Shown: positions 7,650-16,928 of the stretch, piece by piece
Position numbering within the stretch: the first letter of the stretch is position 1
Layout: the number at the start of each line of letters is the position of its first letter
Assembly (NCBI RefSeq): GCF_004000765.1
Contig: NZ_BILW01000014.1
Coordinates: 107,490-171,489 of the forward strand
DNA from: Paenibacillus chondroitinus NBRC 15376
GTDB taxonomy: Bacteria > Bacillota > Bacilli > Paenibacillales > NBRC-103111
Length of the DNA: 64,000 bases
Direction of reading: 5' to 3'
Translations under genes and position numbers: made by a program
The notes under the pieces: model-generated
The model's database searches: none
What the model was told of the DNA's origin: nothing
The model's input: only the letters and a program-made list of their open reading frames with translations

Positions 7650-8506
7650 ACCAAGCCGCCAGGCCACAAGTTGCTTTTCTGCTTATTTTGCTGATGTCAG
7701 GGTGGATTCTCCTGCAAATGGGGTTAGTTGTCTTTCACCAGATAAGCGATGTGAGATACGATGGTAACCTTCCCATTTATTTGGTGGATCTGTTTACTGA
7801 CATTTGGAGCAGGCATTCTGTGTTTAAAATGGTATTTACCTGCTTACTCATTATTACAATTACACGCATCTGTTTCTTTATAGGCAAGCAGGCTTTCTTG
7901 GATCATAAATGGCATTCGATTGTACAAAACCGTAAGAATGATGCTCTTTCAATTGAGATAAATGCGTCATATAAGCATCTTCGGACTGAAATCATTGTAA
8001 TTCAAGAACATAAGCCAGTAGCCTTAACTAAGGGGATATGGCATGCTCGTATTGTTATTTCAACGGGATTACTACACTTACTGTCAAATTCTGAAGTTGA
8101 GGCGGTTTTAATCCATGAGCAGTATCACCGCCTATGTCGCCATCCTTTTAAGAAATGTTTGATTCATCTGTTTTGTTTCTCAATGAATTATATTCCCGCA
8201 TTAGGAGCACTTCGATCTTATTTTGACGTTTGTATTGAAATACTGGCTGATAAACATGTCATTAATGAAATGAATTCAACCTATCCGCTTAGCTCAGCTT
8301 TACTCAAAATGGTCAATAGTAGAAAACAAAGCTTCAAAAGCACAGCAGTTCAGTTTACAGATGGTGAAGCAATCAATTATAGATTAAGCCAGCTTATAGA
8401 GCCTGACCATCCCATTAAAGTGCCACTGTTCTCCCTTCAAACATCTTTGTTCTCAATTTCGATGCTTATAGGCATGTTTATTATTGTTACTCTGAAATGC
8501 ATTTAA
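7646..8506 (+). CDS. BlaR1/MecR1-type M56 membrane metalloprotease, no ligand domain
   Basis: 286 residues with about four hydrophobic helices (near 10-30, 55-78, 175-195, 262-283). HEQYH at residues 157-161 is the HExxH zinc-protease motif, and EILAD about 45 residues later supplies the third ligand, as in M56 peptidases. BlaR1/MecR1 carry an extracellular penicillin-binding domain of about 250 residues; this protein stops after the protease and a last helix, so it cannot bind beta-lactams that way. It is coupled to the BlaI gene and probably cleaves that repressor, directly or not, in response to an unknown membrane or envelope signal. Confidence 0.85.
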   Translation: MNQAARPQVAFLLILLMSGWILLQMGLVVFHQISDVRYDGNLPIYLVDLFTDIWSRHSVFKMVFTCLLIITITRICFFIGKQAFLDHKWHSIVQNRKNDALSIEINASYKHLRTEIIVIQEHKPVALTKGIWHARIVISTGLLHLLSNSEVEAVLIHEQYHRLCRHPFKKCLIHLFCFSMNYIPALGALRSYFDVCIEILADKHVINEMNSTYPLSSALLKMVNSRKQSFKSTAVQFTDGEAINYRLSQLIEPDHPIKVPLFSLQTSLFSISMLIGMFIIVTLKCI

Positions 8507-8520
8507 CGCGCCATACATGA

Positions 8521-8552
8521 AAAAGCAGGGAGATGTCTCTCTGCTTTTTTTA
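8521..8552 (+). terminator. terminator of the arsR-blaI-M56 operon
   Basis: AAAAGCAGGGAGA pairs with TCTCTCTGCTTTT (one GU pair, tiny loop) followed by T run, 14 bases after the M56 stop. Confidence 0.85.
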
Positions 8553-8561
8553 TACTATCAG

Positions 8562-8593
8562 ACATATGAACAAATATTGAATTATTCATATGT
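8562..8593. promoter_or_regulatory. SmtB/CadC-type operator with extended dyad
   Basis: TGAACAAATATTGA (8567-8580) matches the SmtB core TGAACA-N2-TATTCA with one mismatch. A larger dyad ACATATGAA (8562-8570) / TTCATATGT (8585-8593) overlaps it. It lies about 130 bases upstream of the gene at 8725 and may also influence the ATPase at 9742. Confidence 0.6.
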
Positions 8594-8724
8594 TTGATTG
8601 ACAATACGTCCTTAGTTAACTAAATTGGAGTTATCAGGAATAGACTATGCATGATAGTGTAAATAATGTTTATGTAAATTAATCATTTGGAGTTTACTCG
8701 CATCATTCATAAGGAGTTCGCAAT

Positions 8725-9651
8725 ATGGATAATAGCTTTTATCGTAATCTGAATAAAGAGAGAGACACTCGTAGATGGTTGGATTGGGATGTACATCGTG
8801 GACAGATTGTCTTATTGATAAATAAAGCTATTTCTTCCCAACAAGATGTTGAAGAGGCTCTCATTATTGGTGCAGGAAACTGCGATGATTTAGATCTCAT
8901 ATTCTTGAGTCGTATTTTCTCGAAAATCATTCTAATGGACATAGATACCGAGTCTCTCCAAAAAGGAATTTGCCGGTTAGATATAAACTTGCAAAAGCAA
9001 TTTCAATTACTTGGCGGAACTGATCTGAGTAAGTTAGATCAAATTGATTTTTATAAACAATTTATTGAACTATTAGAGAACAAGTCCACGGCATCTAAGC
9101 TTGGCTTATTTATGAAAGTGATCTCCGAAGAAATCATAAATATTGAGATATTAGATGAGTGGAAAGGTCAGTTTTCAACAGTAATTTCATCCGCGGTATA
9201 CACCCAAATCTTTTATATCCATGTACTTTCATTGTTTTGGCCATATGCTAACAACTATAGCCCTGAAGAAATTAGTGACATCGTTGAACAGGTAAGACAA
9301 CTTCGAGATCAAATCATACGATCGTATAATGATCTCATCATGTCACTTGCTAAACCAGGCGGTACCGTCATTGTTTGGACGGATGCTTTGAGAATAGATG
9401 TAGAAAACCCTTTCCCAGAAGATGAGTTCTACTTATTAAAGACTGAGGAAGAGCGAGTGGAATACCTATTTAAGATGACTGAGGCGCAAGGACGGGATGT
9501 GGCCATATTAGGTTTGAAGGATTTGCACGACAAGATATCCTCTCAGGGTCGGCATTTATCTAGTTGGATTTGGCCGTTTTCAAATGATAAGCATTACATA
9601 ACATTTGGACTTTCTGGATGGAAATTTGTAGTGGAATCAAATGAAAAATGA
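8725..9651 (+). CDS. Rossmann-fold, methyltransferase-like protein of unknown function
   Basis: 308 residues. ALIIGAGNCDDLDL (about residue 46) and the following strand IILMDID resemble motif I and the acidic ribose-binding loop of class I SAM methyltransferases. Later, PGGTVIVWTDAL (about residue 211) looks like the motif IV-VI strand region. No substrate family is recognised, and the Gly-rich loop is weaker than usual. It starts at ATG 8725 with AAGGAG 10 bases upstream. It sits between the metal-sensor operon and the zinc ATPase, behind an SmtB-type operator, so metal-dependent expression is plausible but its role in metal resistance is not evident from sequence. Confidence 0.55.
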   Translation: MDNSFYRNLNKERDTRRWLDWDVHRGQIVLLINKAISSQQDVEEALIIGAGNCDDLDLIFLSRIFSKIILMDIDTESLQKGICRLDINLQKQFQLLGGTDLSKLDQIDFYKQFIELLENKSTASKLGLFMKVISEEIINIEILDEWKGQFSTVISSAVYTQIFYIHVLSLFWPYANNYSPEEISDIVEQVRQLRDQIIRSYNDLIMSLAKPGGTVIVWTDALRIDVENPFPEDEFYLLKTEEERVEYLFKMTEAQGRDVAILGLKDLHDKISSQGRHLSSWIWPFSNDKHYITFGLSGWKFVVESNEK

Positions 9652-9741
9652 TGACGATGATCATTGACATAATTAGGGGGTCAACATATGATATAATTAA
9701 TACATGTGCATGTAATCATATGTAATAAAGGAGAATGTCCG

Positions 9742-12354
9742 ATGTCTTCAAACTCTTCTAACAATAAGCCGGATGGCGAACACCAACACGGGAATGAACC
9801 GTCATGTTGTAATCATGACAAAGGCGACTCCCGTAGCCATGAACATAATCATAATCATGATCATGATCATGAACATATTCAGGACCATCAACATGTGCAT
9901 CCTCACGAACATAAGGAACAACCTAAAGAACTAAAGTTCAAAAAAAGTTTTAAGCTTGTGGATATAAGCACTCCAGAAAAGTGCGAAGATGATTGTTGTA
10001 ATGATACAGAACATCCACAACATCAAAAGATTGAAGACATTTCTGTTTTAAAATCAGATTATCTGATCGGTGGAATGGATTGCCCATCGTGTGCTTTAAC
10101 TATTGAAAAATCTGTTAAAGGAATTAAAGGGATAAGCGGAGTTCAAGTCAACTATAACACTGGTAAAATGCAAGTTGGTTATGATGATGAAATTGCCCTT
10201 GATCAAGTATCCAATACAGTTACAAAGCTAGGGTACACCGTTGAGGTTGCCCAGAAAAAGGACAGAGGAAGAGTCTATGCCATTGAAGGAATGGACTGCA
10301 GTTCCTGTGCGCTAACCATAGAAAAGCATATAAAGGCGCTACCATCGGTCAAAAGTGTCCATGTTAATTTCTCAACTGGAAAAATGATGGCTGAGCACGA
10401 TAACTCAGCTGAGGATATTATCAAAGAAGTCTCCAAAGCTGGTTATAAGGCCATGCTTGTTTCCAAAACAAAACAAAGCACTATATCTAAAAAAGATAAC
10501 TCAGGAAGAAATTTAATTATATTTTCAGGAGCTTTACTTCTGTTTGGTTGGATTGGCTCTTATACAAGTGCATCACCAAACTTTACTACGCTACTTTACG
10601 CTGTATCCATTATCATCGGTGGCTATAAGCCAGCTAGAAGCGCATATTATGCAGTAAAAAGCCGTTCACTGGATATGAATGTACTGATGACAGCTGCTGT
10701 TCTGGGTTCCGCGGCAATAGGTCAGTGGTTAGAGGGCGCAACGATTGTGTGGTTGTTTGCACTAGGAAATGTGCTGCAAACGATGTCCATTGAAAAGACT
10801 CGAAATTCGATTCGTGGCTTAATTGATCTTGCTCCTCCCGAAGCATTCGTGAAAGATGGTCAAGAGCTTGTAAGTAAGCCCGTAGAGGATATTTTGGTTG
10901 ATGATATCATTGTTGTTAAACCAGGGGATAAAATCCCGCTAGATGGTCTTGTCATTGCTGGTGAATCGAGTGTCAATCAAGCGCCGATCACAGGTGAATC
11001 CATTCCAGTCGATAAGCATCTTGGTGACAGTGTATATGCAGGTACAATAAACGAACATGGATCCTTGGAGATTAAAGTAACTAAGCTGGTTGAAGATACG
11101 ACCATCTCCAAAATCATTCACCTAGTGGAAGAAGCACAAGAACAGAAGGCTCCAACGGAAGCGTTTGTAGATAAATTTGCCCGTGTTTATACGCCAATTG
11201 TATTTATACTTGCTCTCGTTGTGATGGTTCTCCCCCCACTTCTTGGTAATGGAACGTGGGGAAGTTGGTTCTATAAAGGATTAGAATTATTAGTTATTGC
11301 ATGCCCTTGTGCCTTGGTCATTTCAACACCTGTAGCGATTGTTTCAGCCATAGGAAATGCAGCTAAGAATGGGGTTCTTATCAAAGGTGGTGCATTCTTA
11401 GAAATAGCGGGAAGGATTTCAACGATAGCCTTTGATAAAACGGGCACTTTGACGGAGGGAAAACCAAAGGTAGCTCAAGTTGTATTAACGGGAACAAGTG
11501 AGGTTGAGCTACTCAGTATTGCTCGAACGCTAGAAGAATACTCGACACACCCTATTGCCAAGGCAGTTGTTGAGTACGCCAAAGATAAGGGTGTACCTGT
11601 ACGTCATGGTGATACATTCAGAAACATCGTTGGTAAAGGTGTCAGCGCGATCATAGGCGATAGCGAATACTTTGCAGGGAACATCAAATTGTTCAAGGAA
11701 CTGAGTATTTCTTTAGGAGAGTTAGAATCACAAATCGTATCCCTTCAACAAGAAGGAAATACAATCGTGATAATAGGAACAAACGAGAATGTATTAGGTG
11801 TTTTAGCCGTTTCTGATGCTATTCGTAGTACTTCCGTGAAAGCTCTTAAAGGGCTCCAAGCTGTTGGTATCCATCAAGTTGTCATGTTAACCGGTGACAA
11901 TGAGGGGACAGCTAAGAAAGTTGCTTCTGAGACTGGGGTAACTCGTTATTTTGCGGAATTAATGCCTGAAGATAAAGTAAATGCTGTCAAAAAACTTCAA
12001 AAAGAAGGACACTTTGTTGCCATGGTTGGAGATGGTATCAATGATGCTCCTGCACTTGCAACTGCAGACCTTGGCATAGCCATGGGAGGCGCAGGTACCG
12101 ATACAGCCATGGAAACAGCCGACATCGTACTTATGGCGGATAATCTTGAAAAGCTACCGCATACGCTCCATTTAAGCCGGAAAGCCGTACAGATCATTAA
12201 ACAGAATATATGGTTTTCTATTGTCATTAAAGCCATAGCTTTGCTACTTATTTTCCCAGGGATTTTGACACTATGGATTGCTGTTTTGAGCGATACGGGA
12301 GCAGCTTTGCTTGTTATCATAAACAGCATGCGATTGTTACGACTGCGGAAATAA
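9742..12354 (+). CDS. cadA: P1B-type Zn/Cd/Pb-translocating ATPase (ZntA/CadA-like)
   Basis: 870 residues. A His/Asp-rich leader (residues 10-60, HNHDHDHEH-type repeats) is followed by two HMA domains with GGMDCPSC (near 110) and EGMDCSSC (near 184). The ATPase core shows CPCALV in helix 6 (near 521), phosphorylation site DKTGTLT (near 565), the HP dipeptide in STHPIAK and GDGINDAP (near 764). The final helix carries SDTGAALLVIINSMRLL, where the Asp is diagnostic of Zn/Cd/Pb pumps rather than Cu pumps. ATG 9742 is preferred because AAAGGAG lies eight bases upstream. An imperfect ATATGA/TCATAT dyad precedes it. Regulation by the ArsR protein at 6825 is likely. Confidence 0.93.
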   Translation: MSSNSSNNKPDGEHQHGNEPSCCNHDKGDSRSHEHNHNHDHDHEHIQDHQHVHPHEHKEQPKELKFKKSFKLVDISTPEKCEDDCCNDTEHPQHQKIEDISVLKSDYLIGGMDCPSCALTIEKSVKGIKGISGVQVNYNTGKMQVGYDDEIALDQVSNTVTKLGYTVEVAQKKDRGRVYAIEGMDCSSCALTIEKHIKALPSVKSVHVNFSTGKMMAEHDNSAEDIIKEVSKAGYKAMLVSKTKQSTISKKDNSGRNLIIFSGALLLFGWIGSYTSASPNFTTLLYAVSIIIGGYKPARSAYYAVKSRSLDMNVLMTAAVLGSAAIGQWLEGATIVWLFALGNVLQTMSIEKTRNSIRGLIDLAPPEAFVKDGQELVSKPVEDILVDDIIVVKPGDKIPLDGLVIAGESSVNQAPITGESIPVDKHLGDSVYAGTINEHGSLEIKVTKLVEDTTISKIIHLVEEAQEQKAPTEAFVDKFARVYTPIVFILALVVMVLPPLLGNGTWGSWFYKGLELLVIACPCALVISTPVAIVSAIGNAAKNGVLIKGGAFLEIAGRISTIAFDKTGTLTEGKPKVAQVVLTGTSEVELLSIARTLEEYSTHPIAKAVVEYAKDKGVPVRHGDTFRNIVGKGVSAIIGDSEYFAGNIKLFKELSISLGELESQIVSLQQEGNTIVIIGTNENVLGVLAVSDAIRSTSVKALKGLQAVGIHQVVMLTGDNEGTAKKVASETGVTRYFAELMPEDKVNAVKKLQKEGHFVAMVGDGINDAPALATADLGIAMGGAGTDTAMETADIVLMADNLEKLPHTLHLSRKAVQIIKQNIWFSIVIKAIALLLIFPGILTLWIAVLSDTGAALLVIINSMRLLRLRK

Positions 12355-12512
12355 GGGTATATACAACTTGGAATTACCGCCCGGTTGACTTTTTTGTAAA
12401 TCGTTAATGGTTTTAAGTACTTTACGTGTCAGTTTTCGCAAATTGTGAAGTTGGTACTTGGATAGAGTAGTCAGGTAGAAGTAGTGCAGAATTGATTCGA
12501 TGAATTACTTCT

Positions 12513-12555
12513 TAATGAGTAAATGATATACTATATAATGTGTTATTACTCATTA
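12513..12555. promoter_or_regulatory. perfect 10-bp inverted repeat upstream of propeller lipoprotein
   Basis: TAATGAGTAA (12513-12522) and TTACTCATTA (12546-12555) are exact reverse complements separated by 23 AT-rich bases that contain a TATAAT-like element. The layout suggests an operator pair flanking a promoter for the gene at 12602. The regulator is unknown; the sequence is not a BlaI, CsoR or ArsR box. Confidence 0.4.
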
Positions 12556-12601
12556 TAGTAATTGTTTATTCTATTACTAAAATATAAAAGAGGAGATTCA
12601 A

Positions 12602-13486
12602 ATGAGAAAGTTGATAACGTTTATATCATTTGTAATTGTTGTTTTGTTAGTGTCTGCATGTGGAAACAAACAAATTGTTTTAGAACATATCCACGGTATT
12701 GGTTATTCCAGTAGTGGTAAACAAATCTTAATCCCTGCCCATAATGGTTTAGTTGCTTATTCTGAGGGGAAATGGCAAAATGTCGATGCTCCTAAAAATG
12801 ATTATATGGGGTTCGTCACAGTAGATAACGGATTTTATAGCAGTGGACATCCTGCAGCAGGTTCTAACTTAAAAAATCCACTTGGCATAGTGAAAAGCGA
12901 AGACCTTGGTAAAACATTGACTAAGCTAGGATTAGAAGGAGAAAGCGACTTCCACGGAATGACGGTAGGTTTCAAATCACATGCGATTTACGTATTCAAT
13001 GCGCAGCCAAATTCAAAAATGAAGTCAGCCGGATTATTTTACTCTACAGATGACGCAAAAACTTGGAATCAAAGCGCTGCGGCTGGACTAAGTGGCGAAC
13101 CTATAACAATGTCTGCTCATCCTACGGATGCTAAGACAATTGCGGTAGGATCAAAAACCGGTCTTCTTATTTCGACTGACTCAGGTAATCGATTTGACAC
13201 ATTGCTACCTCAAATTATTGTTTCTGCTGTATATTTCTCGAAAAATGGAGAATTATTTGTCGCAAGCCCTCAGTCGGCAACATTAAAACAAATAAACCTG
13301 GATACAAAAGGGACAAAGGAAATCAAACTGCCTTCGCTTGATAAAGATGATGCAGTATCCTATATTGATCAAAATCCAACTGCTGAGAGTGAAATTACAA
13401 TTGCTACATTCAAAAAAGATATTTATACAAGCAAAGATGCGGGTACTAATTGGACAAGAATTGTAGACAAAGGTACAGGGAACTAA
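12602..13486 (+). CDS. beta-propeller lipoprotein (BNR/sortilin-like, F510_1955-type)
   Basis: 294 residues with a lipoprotein signal (helix then SACG, Cys near residue 20). The body has repeated BNR/Asp-box style segments: STDDAKTWNQ, STDSGNRF and SKDAGTNW, plus HIHGIGYS and HPTDAKTIAVGS, as in secreted sialidase/sortilin-like propellers annotated as F510_1955 family glycosyl hydrolase. No catalytic assignment can be made, and the family often appears near copper and zinc export genes in Bacillales. A second, membrane-anchored relative is at 31278. A strong terminator follows, so the gene is monocistronic. Confidence 0.75.
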   Translation: MRKLITFISFVIVVLLVSACGNKQIVLEHIHGIGYSSSGKQILIPAHNGLVAYSEGKWQNVDAPKNDYMGFVTVDNGFYSSGHPAAGSNLKNPLGIVKSEDLGKTLTKLGLEGESDFHGMTVGFKSHAIYVFNAQPNSKMKSAGLFYSTDDAKTWNQSAAAGLSGEPITMSAHPTDAKTIAVGSKTGLLISTDSGNRFDTLLPQIIVSAVYFSKNGELFVASPQSATLKQINLDTKGTKEIKLPSLDKDDAVSYIDQNPTAESEITIATFKKDIYTSKDAGTNWTRIVDKGTGN

Positions 13487-13533
13487 AAAAGAGCAATACA
13501 ACGGATTGAAAGCCGCTGTATTGCTTTTTTTTA
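13485..13533 (+). terminator. terminator after propeller lipoprotein gene
   Basis: GCAATACAACGG pairs with CCGCTGTATTGC (one mismatch) after an A run and before eight T residues, directly after the stop. Confidence 0.88.
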
Positions 13534-13580
13534 GTTCTATATTCAGCCAATGTTGCGTGGATACAATGTTAGAAATCACC

Positions 13581-13610
13581 TTGACATTATACCCATGGGG
13601 GGTATACTAT
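13581..13610 (+). promoter_or_regulatory. sigma-A-like promoter with CsoR operator
   Basis: TTGACA (13581-13586) and a TATACT-type -10 (13603-13608) bracket TATACCCATGGGGGGTATA (13588-13606). The dyad TACCC...GGGGGTA is the CsoR box known from Bacillus copZA. Binding between -35 and -10 would block transcription until Cu(I) loads CsoR. Confidence 0.82.
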
Positions 13611-13673
13611 ATGATTATAAGGATTAATTGAAAATACAAATGAATTTTATATGAAATAAAGGAGAGAGATAAA

Positions 13674-14288
13674 ATGGCAACCATGAAGTTTGCTGTCACA
13701 CCGGGCTTTGGCGTAGGAGGTACAGTTTTTAGTCCGGAACAATTATCAACATTGGGAGCGGTTGTAGGCGATAACGCCCGCATCGAATTGACTACCTTCA
13801 AACAGCTTTATGTTGAAATAGAGGAGGCTCATTATCATGAGATCGTGCAAAGGCTATCCGCTGTCGGATTAGAGATTCATCCTGCTGGCTTTTATACGAA
13901 AAGCCTAATCACTTGTAACTTTTGTCGCGGGGAAGCAGAAGCAGGTTTAAAAACGGCAAAACTATTGGATGCTGCAATTTCGGCTAAAGCAGTGCCGAGT
14001 CCATTGAAGATAGGTTATGCTGGATGCGCCCTGGGAACAAGTGAACCGCTACTAAAGGATATTGGGGTCGTTAAGATTCTCGAAAAGTTTGATATTTATA
14101 TTGGCGGCGAGAGTAAGGGATTAAAAGCATCCACCGCCCAACTTTTTGTATCTGGCTTATCCGAGGAGGACATGATCTCCGTCGTTCAACGATTAATTAA
14201 GTATTTTCAAGAACACGGGAAGAAGAAAGAGAAGTATTCAAAGTTTATTGAAAGGTATTCACTTGATGTTTTGCGTAAATTCTATTGA
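13674..14288 (+). CDS. nitrite/sulfite reductase-like siroheme/4Fe-4S half protein
   Basis: 204 residues comprising one ferredoxin-like half domain plus a siroheme/4Fe-4S-type domain, about half the length of a full NirA/CysI subunit. The cluster motif region shows TCNFCRGEAEAG (near residue 80) and GYAGCALGTSEPL (near 117); the usual fourth-ligand Cys (xCxxxC) is absent, with Gly in its place. Thus full cluster and siroheme binding is doubtful. It is the first gene of the CsoR-controlled operon, which implies a copper-linked role. Its 3' end runs into a truncated copZ in another frame, so the C-terminus is probably altered by the same deletion. Confidence 0.7.
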   Translation: MATMKFAVTPGFGVGGTVFSPEQLSTLGAVVGDNARIELTTFKQLYVEIEEAHYHEIVQRLSAVGLEIHPAGFYTKSLITCNFCRGEAEAGLKTAKLLDAAISAKAVPSPLKIGYAGCALGTSEPLLKDIGVVKILEKFDIYIGGESKGLKASTAQLFVSGLSEEDMISVVQRLIKYFQEHGKKKEKYSKFIERYSLDVLRKFY

Positions 14289-14427
14289 AGGGGCTTTAAA
14301 AGAAATTGGAGCAACTGGACGTGTGGATTTGGCCTCAAGAACCGTATCCGTGGAGTTTGAAGATAACATGATTAACTTGGGACAAATTAAAGAAGTTATT
14401 GAAGATCAAGGTTATGACGTAGTATAG
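14266..14427 (+). pseudogene. copZ: 5'-truncated copZ fused out of frame to the preceding gene
   Basis: The frame 14266-14427 reads MFCVNSIEGALKEIGATG and continues to IEDQGYDVV, matching residues 14-66 of the intact CopZ at 22624 (CVNSVEGAIKQLGATG, IEDQGYDVV). The first strand and the GMTCxxC copper loop are missing; only the second Cys remains. The start overlaps the 3' end of the siroheme-like gene, so a deletion joined the two. An ATG at 14266 could still yield a 53-residue non-chaperone peptide. Gene order copZ-copA is the usual one, so this was the operon's original chaperone. Confidence 0.82.
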
Positions 14428-14472
14428 AAAATATACCCTAAGCAGTATGGTTAAAAATAGGAGGTATCTCTG

Positions 14473-16902
14473 ATGGAAAAAACGCAAGCAGTAGGACAAC
14501 AGCAAACCACATTTCAGATAACGGGTATGACTTGTGCAGCCTGCGCGAATCGAATCGAGAAAGGTCTTAACAAGCTGGATGGGATTTCTGGGGCAACAGT
14601 GAATTTCGCATTGGAGCAGGCATCGGTTGTATTTGACCCGACTAAAACCAATATGTCTCAGGTGGAGCAAAAGATTCAATCACTCGGATATGACACAGTA
14701 AAAGAGACGGTCGACTTTCAAATTACAGGTATGACATGCGCCGCTTGTGCCACACGTATCGAGAAGGGATTAAACAAGACGCCAGGGGTGGCTAAAGCGA
14801 CGGTCAATCTAGCTCTGGAAACGGCTCATGTTGAATTTACGCCTGCTAATGTAACTATTCAGGATCTGGTCAAAAAAGTTGAATCACTAGGGTATAAAGC
14901 AGCTCCAAAACAAGAGCAAAAGGATGCAGGGGATCATCGAAAAAAAGAAATCAAAAATCAAAAGCGTAAGATGATTATATCAGCGGTTTTATCTTTCCCT
15001 TTACTTTGGGCGATGGTGAGCCATTTCTCGTTTACTTCATTTATTTGGCTCCCTGAGCTGTTTATGAATCCATGGTTTCAATTGGCGTTAGCAACACCGG
15101 TTCAGTTCATTATCGGAAAACAATTTTATGTTGGAGCCTATAAGGCGCTTCGTAACGGGAGTGCGAATATGGACGTACTAGTCGCGCTTGGAACGTCTGC
15201 AGCATATTTTTACAGCTTATACTTAACGATTCAATCTCTTAACAGTACGGGTCATTACATGGTGCAGATGTATTACGAAACCAGCTCCATCTTAATTACT
15301 TTAATTCTTCTTGGCAAATTGTTTGAGGCTCTGGCTAAAGGTAGATCCTCAGAAGCGATTAAAACTTTAATGGGGCTGCAGGCAAAAACAGCACTCGTGA
15401 TCCGCGATGGTAAAGAAATGAGTGTTCCGGTTGAAGAAGTGGTTGTATCGGATGTAATTGTCGTCAAACCAGGCGAGAAAATCCCTGTGGATGGTGTCGT
15501 CGTTGAAGGAGTTTCATCTGTTGATGAATCTATGCTAACTGGTGAAAGTTTACCTATAGAGAAGCGTGCGGGCGATCAAGCGATCGGTGCTACGATCAAT
15601 AAAAATGGTGTTTTAAAAATACAAGCAACGAAGGTTGGCAAAGAAACCGCACTCGCGCAGATCATTAAGGTTGTTGAAGAAGCGCAGGGCTCAAAGGCCC
15701 CAATTCAAAGGGTTGCTGACAGGATCTCGGGTATTTTCGTCCCTATTGTTGTAGGTATTGCGATCGTAACGTTCTGTATTTGGTTCTTTGCCGTTGATCC
15801 GGGAAGCTTTGCGATCGCGCTTGAAAAAGCAATTGCAGTTCTTGTGATCGCATGTCCATCTGCGCTGGGGCTTGCAACACCTACATCTATTATGGCCGGT
15901 TCCGGGCGTGCCGCTGAGCTGGGAGTTTTGTTTAAAGGTGGAGAACATCTGGAAGCAACTCACCGTGTGAATGCTATCATTTTAGATAAAACAGGCACTG
16001 TAACGAAAGGAAAGCCAGAGCTTACTGATGTATTGTTAGCAGTCTCTGGGAACGAAAACGAATTCTTGCGTTGGGTAGGTGCAGCAGAAAAAAACTCCGA
16101 GCATCCTTTAGCCGAAGCAATCGTCACGGGAATCAAGGATAAGGGCATTGAGCTGCCAGCAACAGAGGAATTCGAGGCTATTCCCGGGTTTGGTATTAGG
16201 GCTATTGTAGAAGGCAAAGAATTGCTCATTGGAACTCGAAAACTCATGGGCAAATATGGTGTTGAGGCGGAGTCCGCATATGAGACAATGAATCGTCTTG
16301 AAGAATCAGGTAAAACGACTATGTTAGTTGCGATTGATAAAACGTATGCGGGTATGGTTGCTGTTGCTGACACCATTAAAGAAACGTCTAAAGAAGCGGT
16401 TCAGCGGTTGAAGGATCTGGGTATACAAGTCATCATGATTACCGGGGATAACGAACGTACGGCCAAAGCTATTGCCGCGCAAGCTGGAATTGATAATGTT
16501 CTTGCAGAAGTGCTGCCAGAAGGTAAAGCGGCTGAAGTGAGGAAACTGCAGGAAGCCGGCAAGAAGGTTGCCATGGTTGGTGATGGTATTAATGACGCTC
16601 CAGCTTTAGCTACTGCGGATATCGGTATGGCCATCGGTACTGGGACAGATGTTGCTATGGAAGCTGCAGATATAACTCTAATGCGCGGCGATCTAAATAG
16701 CATTCCGGATGCAATCTTCATGAGCAAAAAGACTATGGCCAATATCAAGCAGAACTTATTCTGGGCACTGGCCTATAATGTAATTGGTATTCCAATTGCT
16801 GCTCTAGGATTCCTAGCACCGTGGTTGGCGGGAGCCGCGATGGCACTAAGTTCAGTATCTGTAGTATTAAATGCGTTAAGACTTCAAAGAATTAAACTCT
16901 AA
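14473..16902 (+). CDS. copA: Cu(I)-type P1B ATPase CopA with CPS instead of CPC
   Basis: 809 residues: two HMA domains with GMTCAACA motifs (near residues 18 and 90), eight membrane helices, TGES actuator loop, [17 protein letters not shown] and GDGINDAP. Cu(I) signature residues in the last helices are present (ALAYN in helix 7; MALSSVSVV in helix 8). The helix-6 motif, however, is CPS (Cys461-Pro-Ser463, TCT codon at 15859-15861), where CopA proteins have CPC; the second Cys is a copper ligand in the family. It lies in the CsoR operon, 45 bases after the truncated copZ, with GGAGG before the ATG. Export of copper is likely but the changed ligand may alter affinity or ion preference. Confidence 0.92.
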   Translation: MEKTQAVGQQQTTFQITGMTCAACANRIEKGLNKLDGISGATVNFALEQASVVFDPTKTNMSQVEQKIQSLGYDTVKETVDFQITGMTCAACATRIEKGLNKTPGVAKATVNLALETAHVEFTPANVTIQDLVKKVESLGYKAAPKQEQKDAGDHRKKEIKNQKRKMIISAVLSFPLLWAMVSHFSFTSFIWLPELFMNPWFQLALATPVQFIIGKQFYVGAYKALRNGSANMDVLVALGTSAAYFYSLYLTIQSLNSTGHYMVQMYYETSSILITLILLGKLFEALAKGRSSEAIKTLMGLQAKTALVIRDGKEMSVPVEEVVVSDVIVVKPGEKIPVDGVVVEGVSSVDESMLTGESLPIEKRAGDQAIGATINKNGVLKIQATKVGKETALAQIIKVVEEAQGSKAPIQRVADRISGIFVPIVVGIAIVTFCIWFFAVDPGSFAIALEKAIAVLVIACPSALGLATPTSIMAGSGRAAELGVLFKGGEHLEATHRVNAIILDKTGTVTKGKPELTDVLLAVSGNENEFLRWVGAAEKNSEHPLAEAIVTGIKDKGIELPATEEFEAIPGFGIRAIVEGKELLIGTRKLMGKYGVEAESAYETMNRLEESGKTTMLVAIDKTYAGMVAVADTIKETSKEAVQRLKDLGIQVIMITGDNERTAKAIAAQAGIDNVLAEVLPEGKAAEVRKLQEAGKKVAMVGDGINDAPALATADIGMAIGTGTDVAMEAADITLMRGDLNSIPDAIFMSKKTMANIKQNLFWALAYNVIGIPIAALGFLAPWLAGAAMALSSVSVVLNALRLQRIKL

Positions 16903-16928
16903 GCTTATGTAAAAGTGGGGGAGACACT

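Noticed and set aside
7218..8506. Beta-lactam resistance locus (blaI-blaR1)
   Set aside because: The M56 protein lacks the penicillin-binding domain and no beta-lactamase or PBP gene is present.
9680..9720. ArsR operator directly before the zinc ATPase
   Set aside because: ATATGA and TCATAT halves are present but the core departs too far from TGAACA-N2-TATTCA to call with confidence.
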